The position numbers and the translations under genes are program-made. From a virus, in the IMG/VR virus record IMGVR_UViG_3300026089_000016, positions 1 to 40,810 of that record: a DNA stretch of 40,810 nt, one strand, 5' to 3'. This document shows positions 20,975 through 28,517 of the stretch, one piece after another (position 1 is the stretch's first letter; the number at the start of each line of letters is the position of its first letter). The notes beneath the pieces are model-generated. The model did not search any database, had not been told where the DNA came from, and saw nothing but the letters and a program-made list of their open reading frames with translations.

Positions 20975-21061
20975 TTATTTCACCGAATACAGACTTCCCC
21001 AAATCATTACTGCTAATCCTGCCAAGAATATTGTTGCTGGAACCCATATTATTTCATACAT
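20975..21061 (-). CDS. Single-helix membrane microprotein, 28 aa, duplicate of 12202-12294
   Basis: Same first 20 residues as the product at 12202 (61 nt identical), then WGSLYSVK instead of YGSLYQVKSK. Start overlaps the SprT-like stop (TAATG). Confidence 0.65.
   Translation of the reverse strand: MYEIIWVPATIFLAGLAVMIWGSLYSVK
21001..21061 (-). repeat. 61-nt exact repeat, copy 2 (inverted partner at 12202-12262)
   Basis: Identical to copy 1 in opposite orientation. Different flanks show that the gene, not a larger segment, moved or was copied. Confidence 0.9.
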
Positions 21062-21468
21062 TATTTACGCTTACGCCTCATATTCTTATACTCTTTCCCC
21101 ATGAGAATCATTCCCAACTTCTTCCAGAAATCCTCCCCATGTTCTAATCTAGGAAATCTAACATGCAACATTTCATGCGCTATTGTATCTTCCAATTCTG
21201 CAATAGATTTATGATACTCTAAATTAATAATCATCAAATGCGGCTTTTTAGAACCAGAGATACATGTAACAGCAGCATATTTTTTATACGCTCGTACTGC
21301 CCTATTCTTCAAGGCTTCTTTTGGTATATTATCAAGGTTAAAGAATACATAGGGCGCTTTATTTATTCCAAGTTGCTTGTTATACTTGGCAACTGTCTCG
21401 TCGATCCACTCAACAACAGCAGGTAATTGCTTCAATAATCCTTTTATTATCTTGAATATACTAGACAA
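21061..21468 (-). CDS. SprT-like zinc metalloprotease
   Basis: 135 aa with TIAHEMLHVRFP (HExxH at 98-102) and the third ligand candidate in EHGEDFWKKL (H110), the pattern of SprT/Spartan-like or WLM-like metalloproteases; short for the family. Such enzymes cleave DNA-protein crosslinks or process proteins. It leads a minus-strand operon with two membrane peptides and a zinc ribbon. TTG start; the N-terminal 20 residues are helical. Confidence 0.75.
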   Translation of the reverse strand: MSSIFKIIKGLLKQLPAVVEWIDETVAKYNKQLGINKAPYVFFNLDNIPKEALKNRAVRAYKKYAAVTCISGSKKPHLMIINLEYHKSIAELEDTIAHEMLHVRFPRLEHGEDFWKKLGMILMGKEYKNMRRKRK

Positions 21469-21472
21469 GTAA

Positions 21473-21619
21473 TTGAATTGTACTTGTGGTCATAGAGAAG
21501 AATCACATTGGATTGTATGCGATGGCGACAGGCCCTGTTTAGTAGACCTTTATAATGATGATGTTTGTTTATGTACCAACTTTTCCACCGCTAATACTTC
21601 CCTAGTTGGTAATTCATGA
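21473..21619 (+). CDS. Cys/His-rich microprotein, 48 aa
   Basis: From a TTG: MNCTCGHREESHWIVC ... CLVDLYNDDVCLCTN. It shares a C-x-C-x-H...G/D-x-C-L-C pattern with 26687 (C-terminus) and 27016. Divergent from the SprT gene. Polar Ser/Thr end without ligands. Confidence 0.5.
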   Translation: MNCTCGHREESHWIVCDGDRPCLVDLYNDDVCLCTNFSTANTSLVGNS

Positions 21620-21893
21620 TTATAAAAATACGTCAACTGAGCGAAATTTCATAATAGAAGATAAAGATAAAATGTTATTCACTTTAATGAAAGTAATAGT
21701 GGATGCTGACTTTCCACCCTTAGATGATATTCGCTGTATTGCAATGATGGCCGAACTACATAGAAGAAAAAGAAAATATGCATATAAAGAACTCAAAGAC
21801 GGCACCATCTATATCCATTTCCCACGAATTAATCCCATAGAGTTTATCTGTCAGTGTTTATATAATTTAGGGATGAAGCGATTACGAAAATGA
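21606..21893 (+). CDS. Unknown 95-aa protein
   Basis: Predicted alpha/beta (DKMLFTLMKVIVDADFPPLD, RRKRKYAYKELKDGTIYIHF). The TTG start at 21606 overlaps the previous gene; an ATG at 21672 would shorten it by 22 residues. ATGA overlap downstream. No family recognised. Confidence 0.55.
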   Translation: MVIHDYKNTSTERNFIIEDKDKMLFTLMKVIVDADFPPLDDIRCIAMMAELHRRKRKYAYKELKDGTIYIHFPRINPIEFICQCLYNLGMKRLRK

Positions 21894-22030
21894 TTAAAAT
21901 AGATTCCAAAACATTCTACAAGGACAACTACATGATATACAATTCAAACAGAAAATCATGGGTTTGTGATTGTGAAGGTTTTAGATATACTGGTGATTGT
22001 AAACATATTGAAGAGGCTAAAACACTATGA
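21890..22030 (+). CDS. SWIM-type zinc-finger microprotein, 46 aa
   Basis: WVCDCEGFRYTGDCKHIEEA contains the C-x-C-x(n)-C-x-H signature of SWIM zinc fingers, usually seen as modules in helicases, transposases or recombination factors. Here it is almost the whole protein, preceded by a short strand-rich segment. Function unknown; DNA or protein binding likely. Confidence 0.72.
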   Translation: MIKIDSKTFYKDNYMIYNSNRKSWVCDCEGFRYTGDCKHIEEAKTL

Positions 22031-22122
22031 ATTGTTACAGATGTGGTGCAGAATTAAAAAGTATTGCCTGTAAATCTAAATGTCTTAATTGTGGTTATAG
22101 TTTGGATTGTTCTGATTTTTAA
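22027..22122 (+). CDS. Zinc-ribbon microprotein, 31 aa
   Basis: MNCYRCGAELK and CLNCGYSL; a minimal two-knuckle ribbon. Its stop is embedded in the next late-promoter-like motif. Confidence 0.65.
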   Translation: MNCYRCGAELKSIACKSKCLNCGYSLDCSDF

Positions 22123-22130
22123 TAGTTCCC
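22119..22130 (+). promoter_or_regulatory. Late-promoter-like motif before the methyltransferase gene
   Basis: TTAATAGTTCCC, 27 nt before the GTG at 22157, the same 12 nt as at 23803-23814. Confidence 0.6.
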
Positions 22131-22156
22131 ACAAATAAACAAAATTAATTGTTTAT

Positions 22157-23680
22157 GTGTTCTTACGGGGAGATAGCAAACAAGTCTTATCTAATTTTGC
22201 AGACAACACTTTTGATCTAATAGTCACTGATCCGCCTTATGGAATATCATTCATGGGTAAGGATTGGGATAAAGCACTACCTGATCTTGAAGTTTGGAAG
22301 CAATGTTTCCGAGTATTAAAGGAAGGTAAGTTAGCATTTATCATGTGTTCACCAAGACAGGACGTATTAAGCAGAATGATTATAAACCTAGAAACAGCAG
22401 GATTTAGAACCAATTACACTTCTATCTATTGGACTTATGCCAGTGGATTTCCTAAAGCGGCTAATGTTAGTAAGTTAATAGATAAACGAAATGGTAGAGA
22501 GGAAGATAAACGCAAAGAATTAGCGAAATTTCTTAAAAACAAAATAAGAGAATCAGGTTATACAATCACTCAATTACGCAATCATTTAAATCATAAGTTA
22601 AAAGGTGGCGGTTTAATTCCTCATTGGATTACAGAAGACTCACAACCAACAGTTCCAACAATGAAAGACTGGAATGGATTAAAAGAGATTATAGATTTAG
22701 GGATGGAGTGGGATTGGTTTATAGAAAGAACAGAAGCAGAGAGAGAAATTATAGGTAAAGATAAACGCTCATTTAATTATGCTAGTTTTGATTTTGGTAG
22801 AGAATGGAACATCACAAAACCAGCAACAGATGAAGCAAAAAAGATGGAAGGTGCATATGTAGGATTTCAACCAAAACCAGCAGTTGAAGTTATCCTAGTC
22901 GTTAGCAAAGGTAAAACATTAACATGGTTAGATGATTGTCGTATTCCTTATCATAGTGAACAAGATAAAGGCGATGTTGAGAGATTCGATAAATCGGGTA
23001 ACTTGTCAACTTATAGGAAATGGTCACAAGATCATGGTTATGATATATTAAAGAAAATTCCATTTAAACCAGAAGTAAATCAAAAAGGCAGATTTCCAGC
23101 CAATCTATTAGTTAGTGATGATGTATTAAATGATGGTTCAATTAAAAAGAGTGGTTTTAGAACTCAGATATCACAAGAAGCAATGGATAATACAGCAGAA
23201 GGCTATCATAGAAAGAATTCATCTATGTATGTAAACAAAGAACGCATAATACAATATAATGATTCAGGTTCATATTCTCGTTATTTCTCACTTGATGCTT
23301 GGAGTAAAACATTTCCTTTTATAATTACACCTAAAGCCTCAAAGAGTGAGAGAAATAAAGGATGTGAAGATTTAGAAGGAAAAATGTTAATGGGCTTGAA
23401 TGCATCTCCTGTTGAATCTACTGGCAATCCAAGATTGCCAGTATTAGTAAAAAACCACCACCCAACAGTTAAACCCCTAAAACTATTTTCCTATCTAATA
23501 ACAATGGGTAGTAGGGAAGGCGATCTAGTTCTAGATCCATTTATAGGATCAGGCACAACTTATCTAGCATCTGTAAACTTGCATAGAGAATGTATTGGTA
23601 TAGAACTTAATCCAGAATATCTTGAAATAGCAAGGGCAAGAGTTAAACCGTTATTACAACAAACTAAACTAGAAGGGTAA
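22157..23680 (+). CDS. DNA (N6-adenine or N4-cytosine) methyltransferase, beta-type
   Basis: 507 aa. Motif IV DPPYGISF at 25-32 precedes the SAM-binding motif I DPFIGSGTT at 460-468, the order of beta-class amino-methyltransferases. A large central part (about 80-440) includes the target-recognition region and LDDCRIPYHS and PFIITPKASKSERNKG segments common in phage methyltransferases. No restriction gene is adjacent, so it probably protects viral DNA or controls gene expression. GTG start behind a late-promoter-like motif. Confidence 0.9.
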   Translation: MFLRGDSKQVLSNFADNTFDLIVTDPPYGISFMGKDWDKALPDLEVWKQCFRVLKEGKLAFIMCSPRQDVLSRMIINLETAGFRTNYTSIYWTYASGFPKAANVSKLIDKRNGREEDKRKELAKFLKNKIRESGYTITQLRNHLNHKLKGGGLIPHWITEDSQPTVPTMKDWNGLKEIIDLGMEWDWFIERTEAEREIIGKDKRSFNYASFDFGREWNITKPATDEAKKMEGAYVGFQPKPAVEVILVVSKGKTLTWLDDCRIPYHSEQDKGDVERFDKSGNLSTYRKWSQDHGYDILKKIPFKPEVNQKGRFPANLLVSDDVLNDGSIKKSGFRTQISQEAMDNTAEGYHRKNSSMYVNKERIIQYNDSGSYSRYFSLDAWSKTFPFIITPKASKSERNKGCEDLEGKMLMGLNASPVESTGNPRLPVLVKNHHPTVKPLKLFSYLITMGSREGDLVLDPFIGSGTTYLASVNLHRECIGIELNPEYLEIARARVKPLLQQTKLEG

Positions 23681-23800
23681 ATGTTCTTCTAACTTCTCAG
23701 ATAACAAAAATCTAGTCCAGCAATTCTTCCAATCCATATACATAGTTTCTAACATCTGACAGTATAGTAAGAATGATTGGATAAACTCTTTATTATACAA
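23669..23800 (-). CDS. Possible 43-aa peptide converging on the methyltransferase
   Basis: Minus-strand TTG ORF, aromatic and Cys/Met-rich (QSFLLYCQMLETMYMDW), ending EEHLPF. It overlaps the methyltransferase end by 12 nt and fills an otherwise empty 160-nt gap. No ribosome site; may be fortuitous. Confidence 0.3.
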   Translation of the reverse strand: MYNKEFIQSFLLYCQMLETMYMDWKNCWTRFLLSEKLEEHLPF

Positions 23801-23802
23801 TA

Positions 23803-23814
23803 TTAATAGTTCCC
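23803..23814 (+). promoter_or_regulatory. Late-promoter-like motif before the capsid operon
   Basis: TTAATAGTTCCC, 28 nt before the TTG at 23842; identical to the element at 22119. Confidence 0.62.
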
Positions 23815-23841
23815 ATTTTATTAAATAACAGAATTAATATA

Positions 23842-25002
23842 TTGCAAATACTAGAGCCACCTCAAACAGAATCATATACTAATGAAAAAGGACATTACAT
23901 AAAGACGTTCCTAATTTCAACTAAAGCAAATGAAGCAGGTTGGAAGGTAAATAGGGCAACAATTCAAGATAAGATAAACTCATTTATTGGAAAGCCATTT
24001 GTTATTATTCCAGAACACTTATCAAGCCAGAGACAAAAAGGACATATATTCGCTAATTCAAAAGAAGGCCTATTAGAAGAATACAAAAAACACACTCATG
24101 GAATTATAGAATCTATTTCTGAACCTTTCTCTTATAATGATGGAACAGACGATGTGTTTTATACTGCTAATATAAAACTCAATGATAGTAAAGCAGCATC
24201 AGCACTATTAGACAGTGGTGCTAAAACATGGGTTCCATTTGCTGTTTCACCTCATATATGGCATAGTGCGGGACCAGAAAATGATATTACTGATTGGGAA
24301 GGCATCTCACTCTCATTAGTACCAAAAGGCGCATATGGTCAAGAAGCAGTTATTAACAAATATTGTAAGGGGGACAAACCTTCATGCGATAGATCATTAG
24401 CGGCAGCAATATGTGATAAAGAGGATTCAAGTCTAGCCGCATCAATTACTTCCTTAGTTAGTCAAAGTGAAACTAAAGACATAATGAGCGCACAAGTTCA
24501 ACAAATTCCGCAAGTTACAGCAGGAGAACAAACAAAACAAGCAGTTCAAGAAGAACAAAAGAAAGATGTTGTCACACTAACACCAGAGCAATATGAAGCA
24601 CTCTTAAAAGATAAGAAAGATAAGAAAAATTTAGAAGAACAAATTAAATCAGTCCTCAGTGAAAATAAAACTAACAAATTAAACAATATATTCAAATCAG
24701 TAAAGGATGAGCAAACCAAAAAAACATTATTCGACAAGTACTTTGCAGATGAATATAATGTAAATCATTTGAATGATTTTTACAGCGATGTAGTGTCTAA
24801 CGTATTCCCAAGTTTAGTAGAAGAAGCAAAAGCAGAAGCAGCAAAAGAACTAGAGAAAAAAACTATTGAAGAGAATAAAGGCAAGAGTAAAGCAGCAAGT
24901 TTACCAAAAGAACCAAAAGTTGATGAAAGCAAGGCAGCGTCTATAGTTCCTAAAAGTGTTAATGAGATAATAAGATTTGACAGATTAATGAGGAACATTT
25001 AG
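23842..25002 (+). CDS. Prohead protease fused to scaffold-like domain
   Basis: 386 aa. Residues 1-175 look like a capsid maturation protease: GHIFANS (67-73), SPHIW and GISLSLVPKGAYG (154-166), the latter matching the 'SLVPxPAY' strand around the catalytic serine of S78-type proteases. Residues 205-370 are charged, Glu/Lys-rich and helical like a scaffold. S[LK]AA[SA] motifs at 116, 185, 197, 349 and 363 are candidate self-cleavage sites. The catalytic triad is not certain. TTG start. Confidence 0.72.
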   Translation: MQILEPPQTESYTNEKGHYIKTFLISTKANEAGWKVNRATIQDKINSFIGKPFVIIPEHLSSQRQKGHIFANSKEGLLEEYKKHTHGIIESISEPFSYNDGTDDVFYTANIKLNDSKAASALLDSGAKTWVPFAVSPHIWHSAGPENDITDWEGISLSLVPKGAYGQEAVINKYCKGDKPSCDRSLAAAICDKEDSSLAASITSLVSQSETKDIMSAQVQQIPQVTAGEQTKQAVQEEQKKDVVTLTPEQYEALLKDKKDKKNLEEQIKSVLSENKTNKLNNIFKSVKDEQTKKTLFDKYFADEYNVNHLNDFYSDVVSNVFPSLVEEAKAEAAKELEKKTIEENKGKSKAASLPKEPKVDESKAASIVPKSVNEIIRFDRLMRNI

Positions 25003-25004
25003 AA

Positions 25005-25475
25005 ATGGCAACAGCAGCAGCCGATTTATTTGGAGTAGTAGCATACCCAAGCATTTTCGATTTAGATAGAGCATTAGAAGAAGGTAGCAAAGTTACGACA
25101 AGCACTTTAGCAACTGGCCGAGTTGTAGTATTACCAACAGGAACAGGCACATGGGCAACTGGAACTTCAGGAAGTTCTGGACGTGCAGGTGTTATTCCGA
25201 AACTTTATTGGGGTAAGAATGTCAATTCAGCCGCATCAGATTCTAAGGTAGTCGTATTAACAGGAGAGGGAGCCGAAGTTTATGTTGAAGCAAGCGGTAC
25301 TATCCGAAAAGGCGACAGAGTAGCATTTGATGATGGAGGCAAAGTTAAAGCATACACATCAGGTGTAGTTGTAGGTCACTATGTAGGACACTATGGCGAA
25401 GCATCTGGAGCAGGAGAAACAGTAACTGATGCAATAGTAGGCGAAGCAATCCGTATCAGATTAGGAGGGAACTAA
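25005..25475 (+). CDS. Capsid decoration protein (DUF2190-like)
   Basis: 156 aa, Gly/Val-rich beta protein: GRVVVLPTG, AEVYVEASGTIRKGDRVAFD, GEAIRIRLGG. The 'GTIRKGDRVAF' turn and location between protease and major capsid gene match DUF2190-type head decoration or stabilisation proteins. Ends with AGGAGGG, the strong Shine-Dalgarno sequence of the next gene. Confidence 0.6.
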   Translation: MATAAADLFGVVAYPSIFDLDRALEEGSKVTTSTLATGRVVVLPTGTGTWATGTSGSSGRAGVIPKLYWGKNVNSAASDSKVVVLTGEGAEVYVEASGTIRKGDRVAFDDGGKVKAYTSGVVVGHYVGHYGEASGAGETVTDAIVGEAIRIRLGGN

Positions 25476-25480
25476 TAGTC

Positions 25481-26638
25481 ATGAATATAGTAAAGCAATA
25501 TAAGAATCCAATAATCCTCAACCCAGTTGATAAAATCATTTATCAGCATGATTTGAGCCCATTAGATGAATCTTATGAATATAGAAATCCAATTGTAAAT
25601 ACAGCACAGTATTCAATGGCCGCATCTGCAAAATCAGATGATCCACTGAAACTAACTGAAGTGTTTTACAACAACGGAACAGAAGAAACCAATTTCGCAG
25701 ATATGGCAAACACTATGTATTCAGGTCTTAATAAGGCAAGAGAAAGTGGTGACAAATCACTAGCAGCCGCTATCATTACTAGCAAAGAATATTCAATTAT
25801 AAATGATACAACGACACTATTAGGAACAAGAGAAGAGCCAGCAAGAAACGGAATACTCACACAAATATTCCAGGACGTAAACACACCAGAACTAACAGGA
25901 AAATACAGAACATTCGCTGACGACCTAGTTTACTTTACCAATCTACCAGAATCCAAGAGTCCAGAACCCACATTTGGAAGTGCAAGCGAAGTAACTGTTG
26001 AAGTACCAAAAATGGGAGGAGCAGTAGCCATAACAGACAGGGCAAGACAAGTTATTGCAGGAATAGATGCTGAATATAGACGACTTATACAAAGATTACA
26101 AGGTAAGAGACAAAAGGCAGAAAGCACAGTTGTAAGAAATGCAATTGAAGCCATTGCGTCAACTAATAATCAATCAGGTGTAGATTTTGGTGCAACAACT
26201 GGAACTCCAGCAGTAGCAACATATAATCCATCACTCTTATTGTGGCCAACTATACAGAACTTCTTTGATGGCAAGAATAGGACCTTTGACACATTCGTAA
26301 GCAAAGCACTACCATTCTATGAGTATGTAGGTAACTACAACACTAGAGGAACGGTAATAACACCACCTCAAACAGTGCCAGGAAACATCAATGAATCTAT
26401 CCGAAGCGCACCAGGACTTGAAGGCGTTAGATGGTTCGTTGACAACAGCATGTCCACGCTAACAGAAGGATATGCAATCGATAGTTCAATGGCAGGAAAG
26501 AACTTTAGAGGTCCAACCATAGCATATACTGTAACTGATCCAGATACTGAGACAGAAAAGTATGTGACCAAGAGCCACTTTGAATGTATCATAACAGATA
26601 CGACAGCAATAGCCAGAGTAACTGGAATACAGGCTTGA
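25481..26638 (+). CDS. Major capsid protein, HK97-like
   Basis: 385 aa, a typical size. The first about 130 residues are a delta-domain-like region with SMAAS at 45-49 and KSLAAA at 92-97, matching the protease/scaffold motifs. The rest has mixed strand-helix character (AVAITDRARQVI, then a long basic helix; late FECIITDTTAIARVTG). Order protease, decoration, capsid is diagnostic. It has the best Shine-Dalgarno sequence of the window (AGGAGGG 11 nt before ATG), consistent with very high expression. Confidence 0.85.
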   Translation: MNIVKQYKNPIILNPVDKIIYQHDLSPLDESYEYRNPIVNTAQYSMAASAKSDDPLKLTEVFYNNGTEETNFADMANTMYSGLNKARESGDKSLAAAIITSKEYSIINDTTTLLGTREEPARNGILTQIFQDVNTPELTGKYRTFADDLVYFTNLPESKSPEPTFGSASEVTVEVPKMGGAVAITDRARQVIAGIDAEYRRLIQRLQGKRQKAESTVVRNAIEAIASTNNQSGVDFGATTGTPAVATYNPSLLLWPTIQNFFDGKNRTFDTFVSKALPFYEYVGNYNTRGTVITPPQTVPGNINESIRSAPGLEGVRWFVDNSMSTLTEGYAIDSSMAGKNFRGPTIAYTVTDPDTETEKYVTKSHFECIITDTTAIARVTGIQA

Positions 26639-26647
26639 GCCCAGGCA

Positions 26648-26681
26648 GACTTATTTAGCCTAAACTTTTTATTATTTTTAA
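26648..26681 (+). terminator. Weak hairpin and T-rich tract after the capsid gene
   Basis: AGGC and GCCT flank an 11-nt AT-rich loop, followed by TTTTTATTATTTTT. Weak stem; the T-tract itself may terminate transcription. Confidence 0.35.
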
Positions 26682-26686
26682 GTAAA

Positions 26687-26989
26687 TTGTTCAAGAAGAA
26701 TAAAAAGAAGATTTTAAAATCAGAACCTAAACAAAAGAAAAGCACTTTTTCAAAATTAGCAGATGGAGAAGTAGAAGCACTGAAAAACATAAAATCAGGA
26801 AAGACCGAAATGGAAAAACAATCTGCTGACAAGTTCTTGAAAGAATTGAAAGAACTAGAGAATGTAAAGAAGGTTGAACAAGAACAACCAGTTAGTGACA
26901 ACTGTAAATGTTGTGAAGCAGGCTGCACTTGTTGCGATCATCAATCTGGTACAGTAGGTCATAGATGTGTTTGTAGGTGTCACGCTTAA
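26687..26989 (+). CDS. Lys-rich protein with Cys/His-rich end, 100 aa
   Basis: TTG start after TTTAAGTAAATTG. Residues 1-70 are basic then helical (KKNKKKILKSEPKQKK ... FLKELKELENVKKV); the end NCKCCEAGCTCCDH and HRCVCRCHA holds ten Cys and several His, a dense metal site like those at 20567 and 27016. Probably DNA or RNA binding. Confidence 0.6.
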   Translation: MFKKNKKKILKSEPKQKKSTFSKLADGEVEALKNIKSGKTEMEKQSADKFLKELKELENVKKVEQEQPVSDNCKCCEAGCTCCDHQSGTVGHRCVCRCHA

Positions 26990-27015
26990 TGACTATTCCA
27001 ATTTTTCCATTCTAA

Positions 27016-27096
27016 ATGTCAGGCAATCCAGACTGCGATAAATGTAGCCATCATACTGAATATGATGGTATTTGTTTATGTACCTGTCATGATTAA
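27016..27096 (+). CDS. Cys/His-rich microprotein, 26 aa
   Basis: CDKCSHH and GICLCTCHD. It repeats the ending pattern of the 100-aa protein just upstream (CDH...G...C-x-C-x-CH), suggesting duplication of this small metal-binding unit. Its stop overlaps the next late-promoter-like motif. Confidence 0.5.
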   Translation: MSGNPDCDKCSHHTEYDGICLCTCHD

Positions 27097-27108
27097 TTAG
27101 TTCCCTAA
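27093..27108 (+). promoter_or_regulatory. Late-promoter-like motif
   Basis: TTAATTAGTTCCCTAA, 27 nt before the ATG at 27135; the fullest version of the shared motif. Confidence 0.6.
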
Positions 27109-27134
27109 ATTTCTAAACTTAAACCTCTTTAATA

Positions 27135-27803
27135 ATGACCAAACAAGGTTTAAGCAACCAGGCTAGCGTATATTATCCTCCACACACAAATGATTTATTA
27201 GAGGAATTTGAACGCACACATCCGACATACAAATTATTCAAAGAAAAAGGATTAGATAAAGACAGAGTAGAAAAAGATGTTAATGGCAATGATGTAAGCA
27301 CAGTAAATAAAATTCTAGATGATGGACTCTTTAGAAGACTAAGAAGAGGCTTCCTAGTACAAATCGACCTATCAAAAGGTCCAATTGAGAGAAAGGTTAT
27401 CAAACTAGAACGCAGGCGTGACCTAGATCCAAACACAAGAAAGATGCAGGAGTATCTAGTTACTCATGTAGAATGGATTGGAAAAGATTTTCTTGGAAAT
27501 GAAATAGTATCAACTGAAGTATTAGAAGGAATGTGCAATAAACCAATAACACAAACAACTCTAGTTAAAGGAAGAAGAGTCACAGCATATCAGAATTGGG
27601 AGCCAGTTTATGATATTCCCTTTTCAAAAGAAGCAGTAAATGAAGCACTAGAGAATCAAACAAACCCAGCAGAATTAGTAAAATATATGGTTAGAACATC
27701 CAGATCCAATAGAGATGATACCTATTCACTAGAACAGTTTAGGGACTCAACATTTGAAGAATGTCAGGAAATAAGTAAACAGGGTAAAGGACAGAACCGT
27801 TGA
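27135..27803 (+). CDS. Unknown 222-aa protein preceding the glycan module
   Basis: Soluble, basic alpha/beta protein (RRLRRGFLVQIDLSK, THVEWIGKDFLGNEIV) with a charged end. It starts the operon that continues into the glycan genes, but its position after the capsid could also mean a structural protein. No motif recognised. ATG, no Shine-Dalgarno sequence. Confidence 0.6.
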   Translation: MTKQGLSNQASVYYPPHTNDLLEEFERTHPTYKLFKEKGLDKDRVEKDVNGNDVSTVNKILDDGLFRRLRRGFLVQIDLSKGPIERKVIKLERRRDLDPNTRKMQEYLVTHVEWIGKDFLGNEIVSTEVLEGMCNKPITQTTLVKGRRVTAYQNWEPVYDIPFSKEAVNEALENQTNPAELVKYMVRTSRSNRDDTYSLEQFRDSTFEECQEISKQGKGQNR

Positions 27804-28483
27804 AATGCGGTTTTTCAATCAAACATTTTAAAGAATGTATAGAACTTGCAAAAGATGAAGGTTATTCAATAGTTCCCCCTATTGGTCTAACAGAAGAACA
27901 AAAGAAGGTTATAGTATTAAGACATGATATTGACTGGTCCATAGAGAACGCCTATGAGTTTGCCAATATAGAATATGATTTAGGAATATGTTCGGCATAT
28001 TATGTTTATATGCACTCACCTACTTATAGTGCTCTATCACCCAAGAGTATAGAAATGATAAAACAAATTTACAATATGGGCCATGAAATAGGGCTTCATT
28101 ATGATTCTAGATATAGCATGAGTTATGAAACTGATTTACTAAGTAGGATCCACAACAAGGCAATATTTTCATGCAGTAGACATTATCCAGGATTTACCAG
28201 TAAAGAAACATATCAAGGGATATTAGATGTTGCAGATTTAGATTTAAAATATATTTCTGATTCTGGCCGCAATTGGAGAGAAGGTTGTTTGTGCCAGCAT
28301 ATAGGTAAACATAAAAAGATGCAAGTACTAATACATCCTGAATGGTGGGTGACAGATTCGACAAGTAGAATAGACGGAGTAAATAAATTGTTTACATCAT
28401 TGCAGGATGGAATGGCCCGTGAATTGCAGACAATAAAACAGGATTTAGTTACCTACTGTAAGGAATTAGGGATCTCCTATTAA
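27800..28483 (+). CDS. Polysaccharide deacetylase-like (NodB-fold) protein
   Basis: 227 aa. LRHDIDWS (40-47) is the metal-binding His-Asp motif, and GHEIGLHYD (94-102) the second motif with metal ligand His. IHPEWW (178-183) may provide the late catalytic His. This is the carbohydrate esterase 4-like fold that deacetylates N-acetyl sugars. Short for the family but complete. TTG start in TTGA overlap. Probably modifies a glycan of virion or host surface. Confidence 0.75.
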   Translation: MKCGFSIKHFKECIELAKDEGYSIVPPIGLTEEQKKVIVLRHDIDWSIENAYEFANIEYDLGICSAYYVYMHSPTYSALSPKSIEMIKQIYNMGHEIGLHYDSRYSMSYETDLLSRIHNKAIFSCSRHYPGFTSKETYQGILDVADLDLKYISDSGRNWREGCLCQHIGKHKKMQVLIHPEWWVTDSTSRIDGVNKLFTSLQDGMARELQTIKQDLVTYCKELGISY

Positions 28484-28517
28484 TCCGCTTTTATTCCTTC
28501 CGTCACCGAGGGATATT

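Noticed and set aside
26368-26928. 186-aa minus-strand ORF across the end of the capsid gene
   Set aside because: Ser/Phe-rich composition typical of a complement of coding DNA; crosses a terminator-like region and two supported plus-strand genes.
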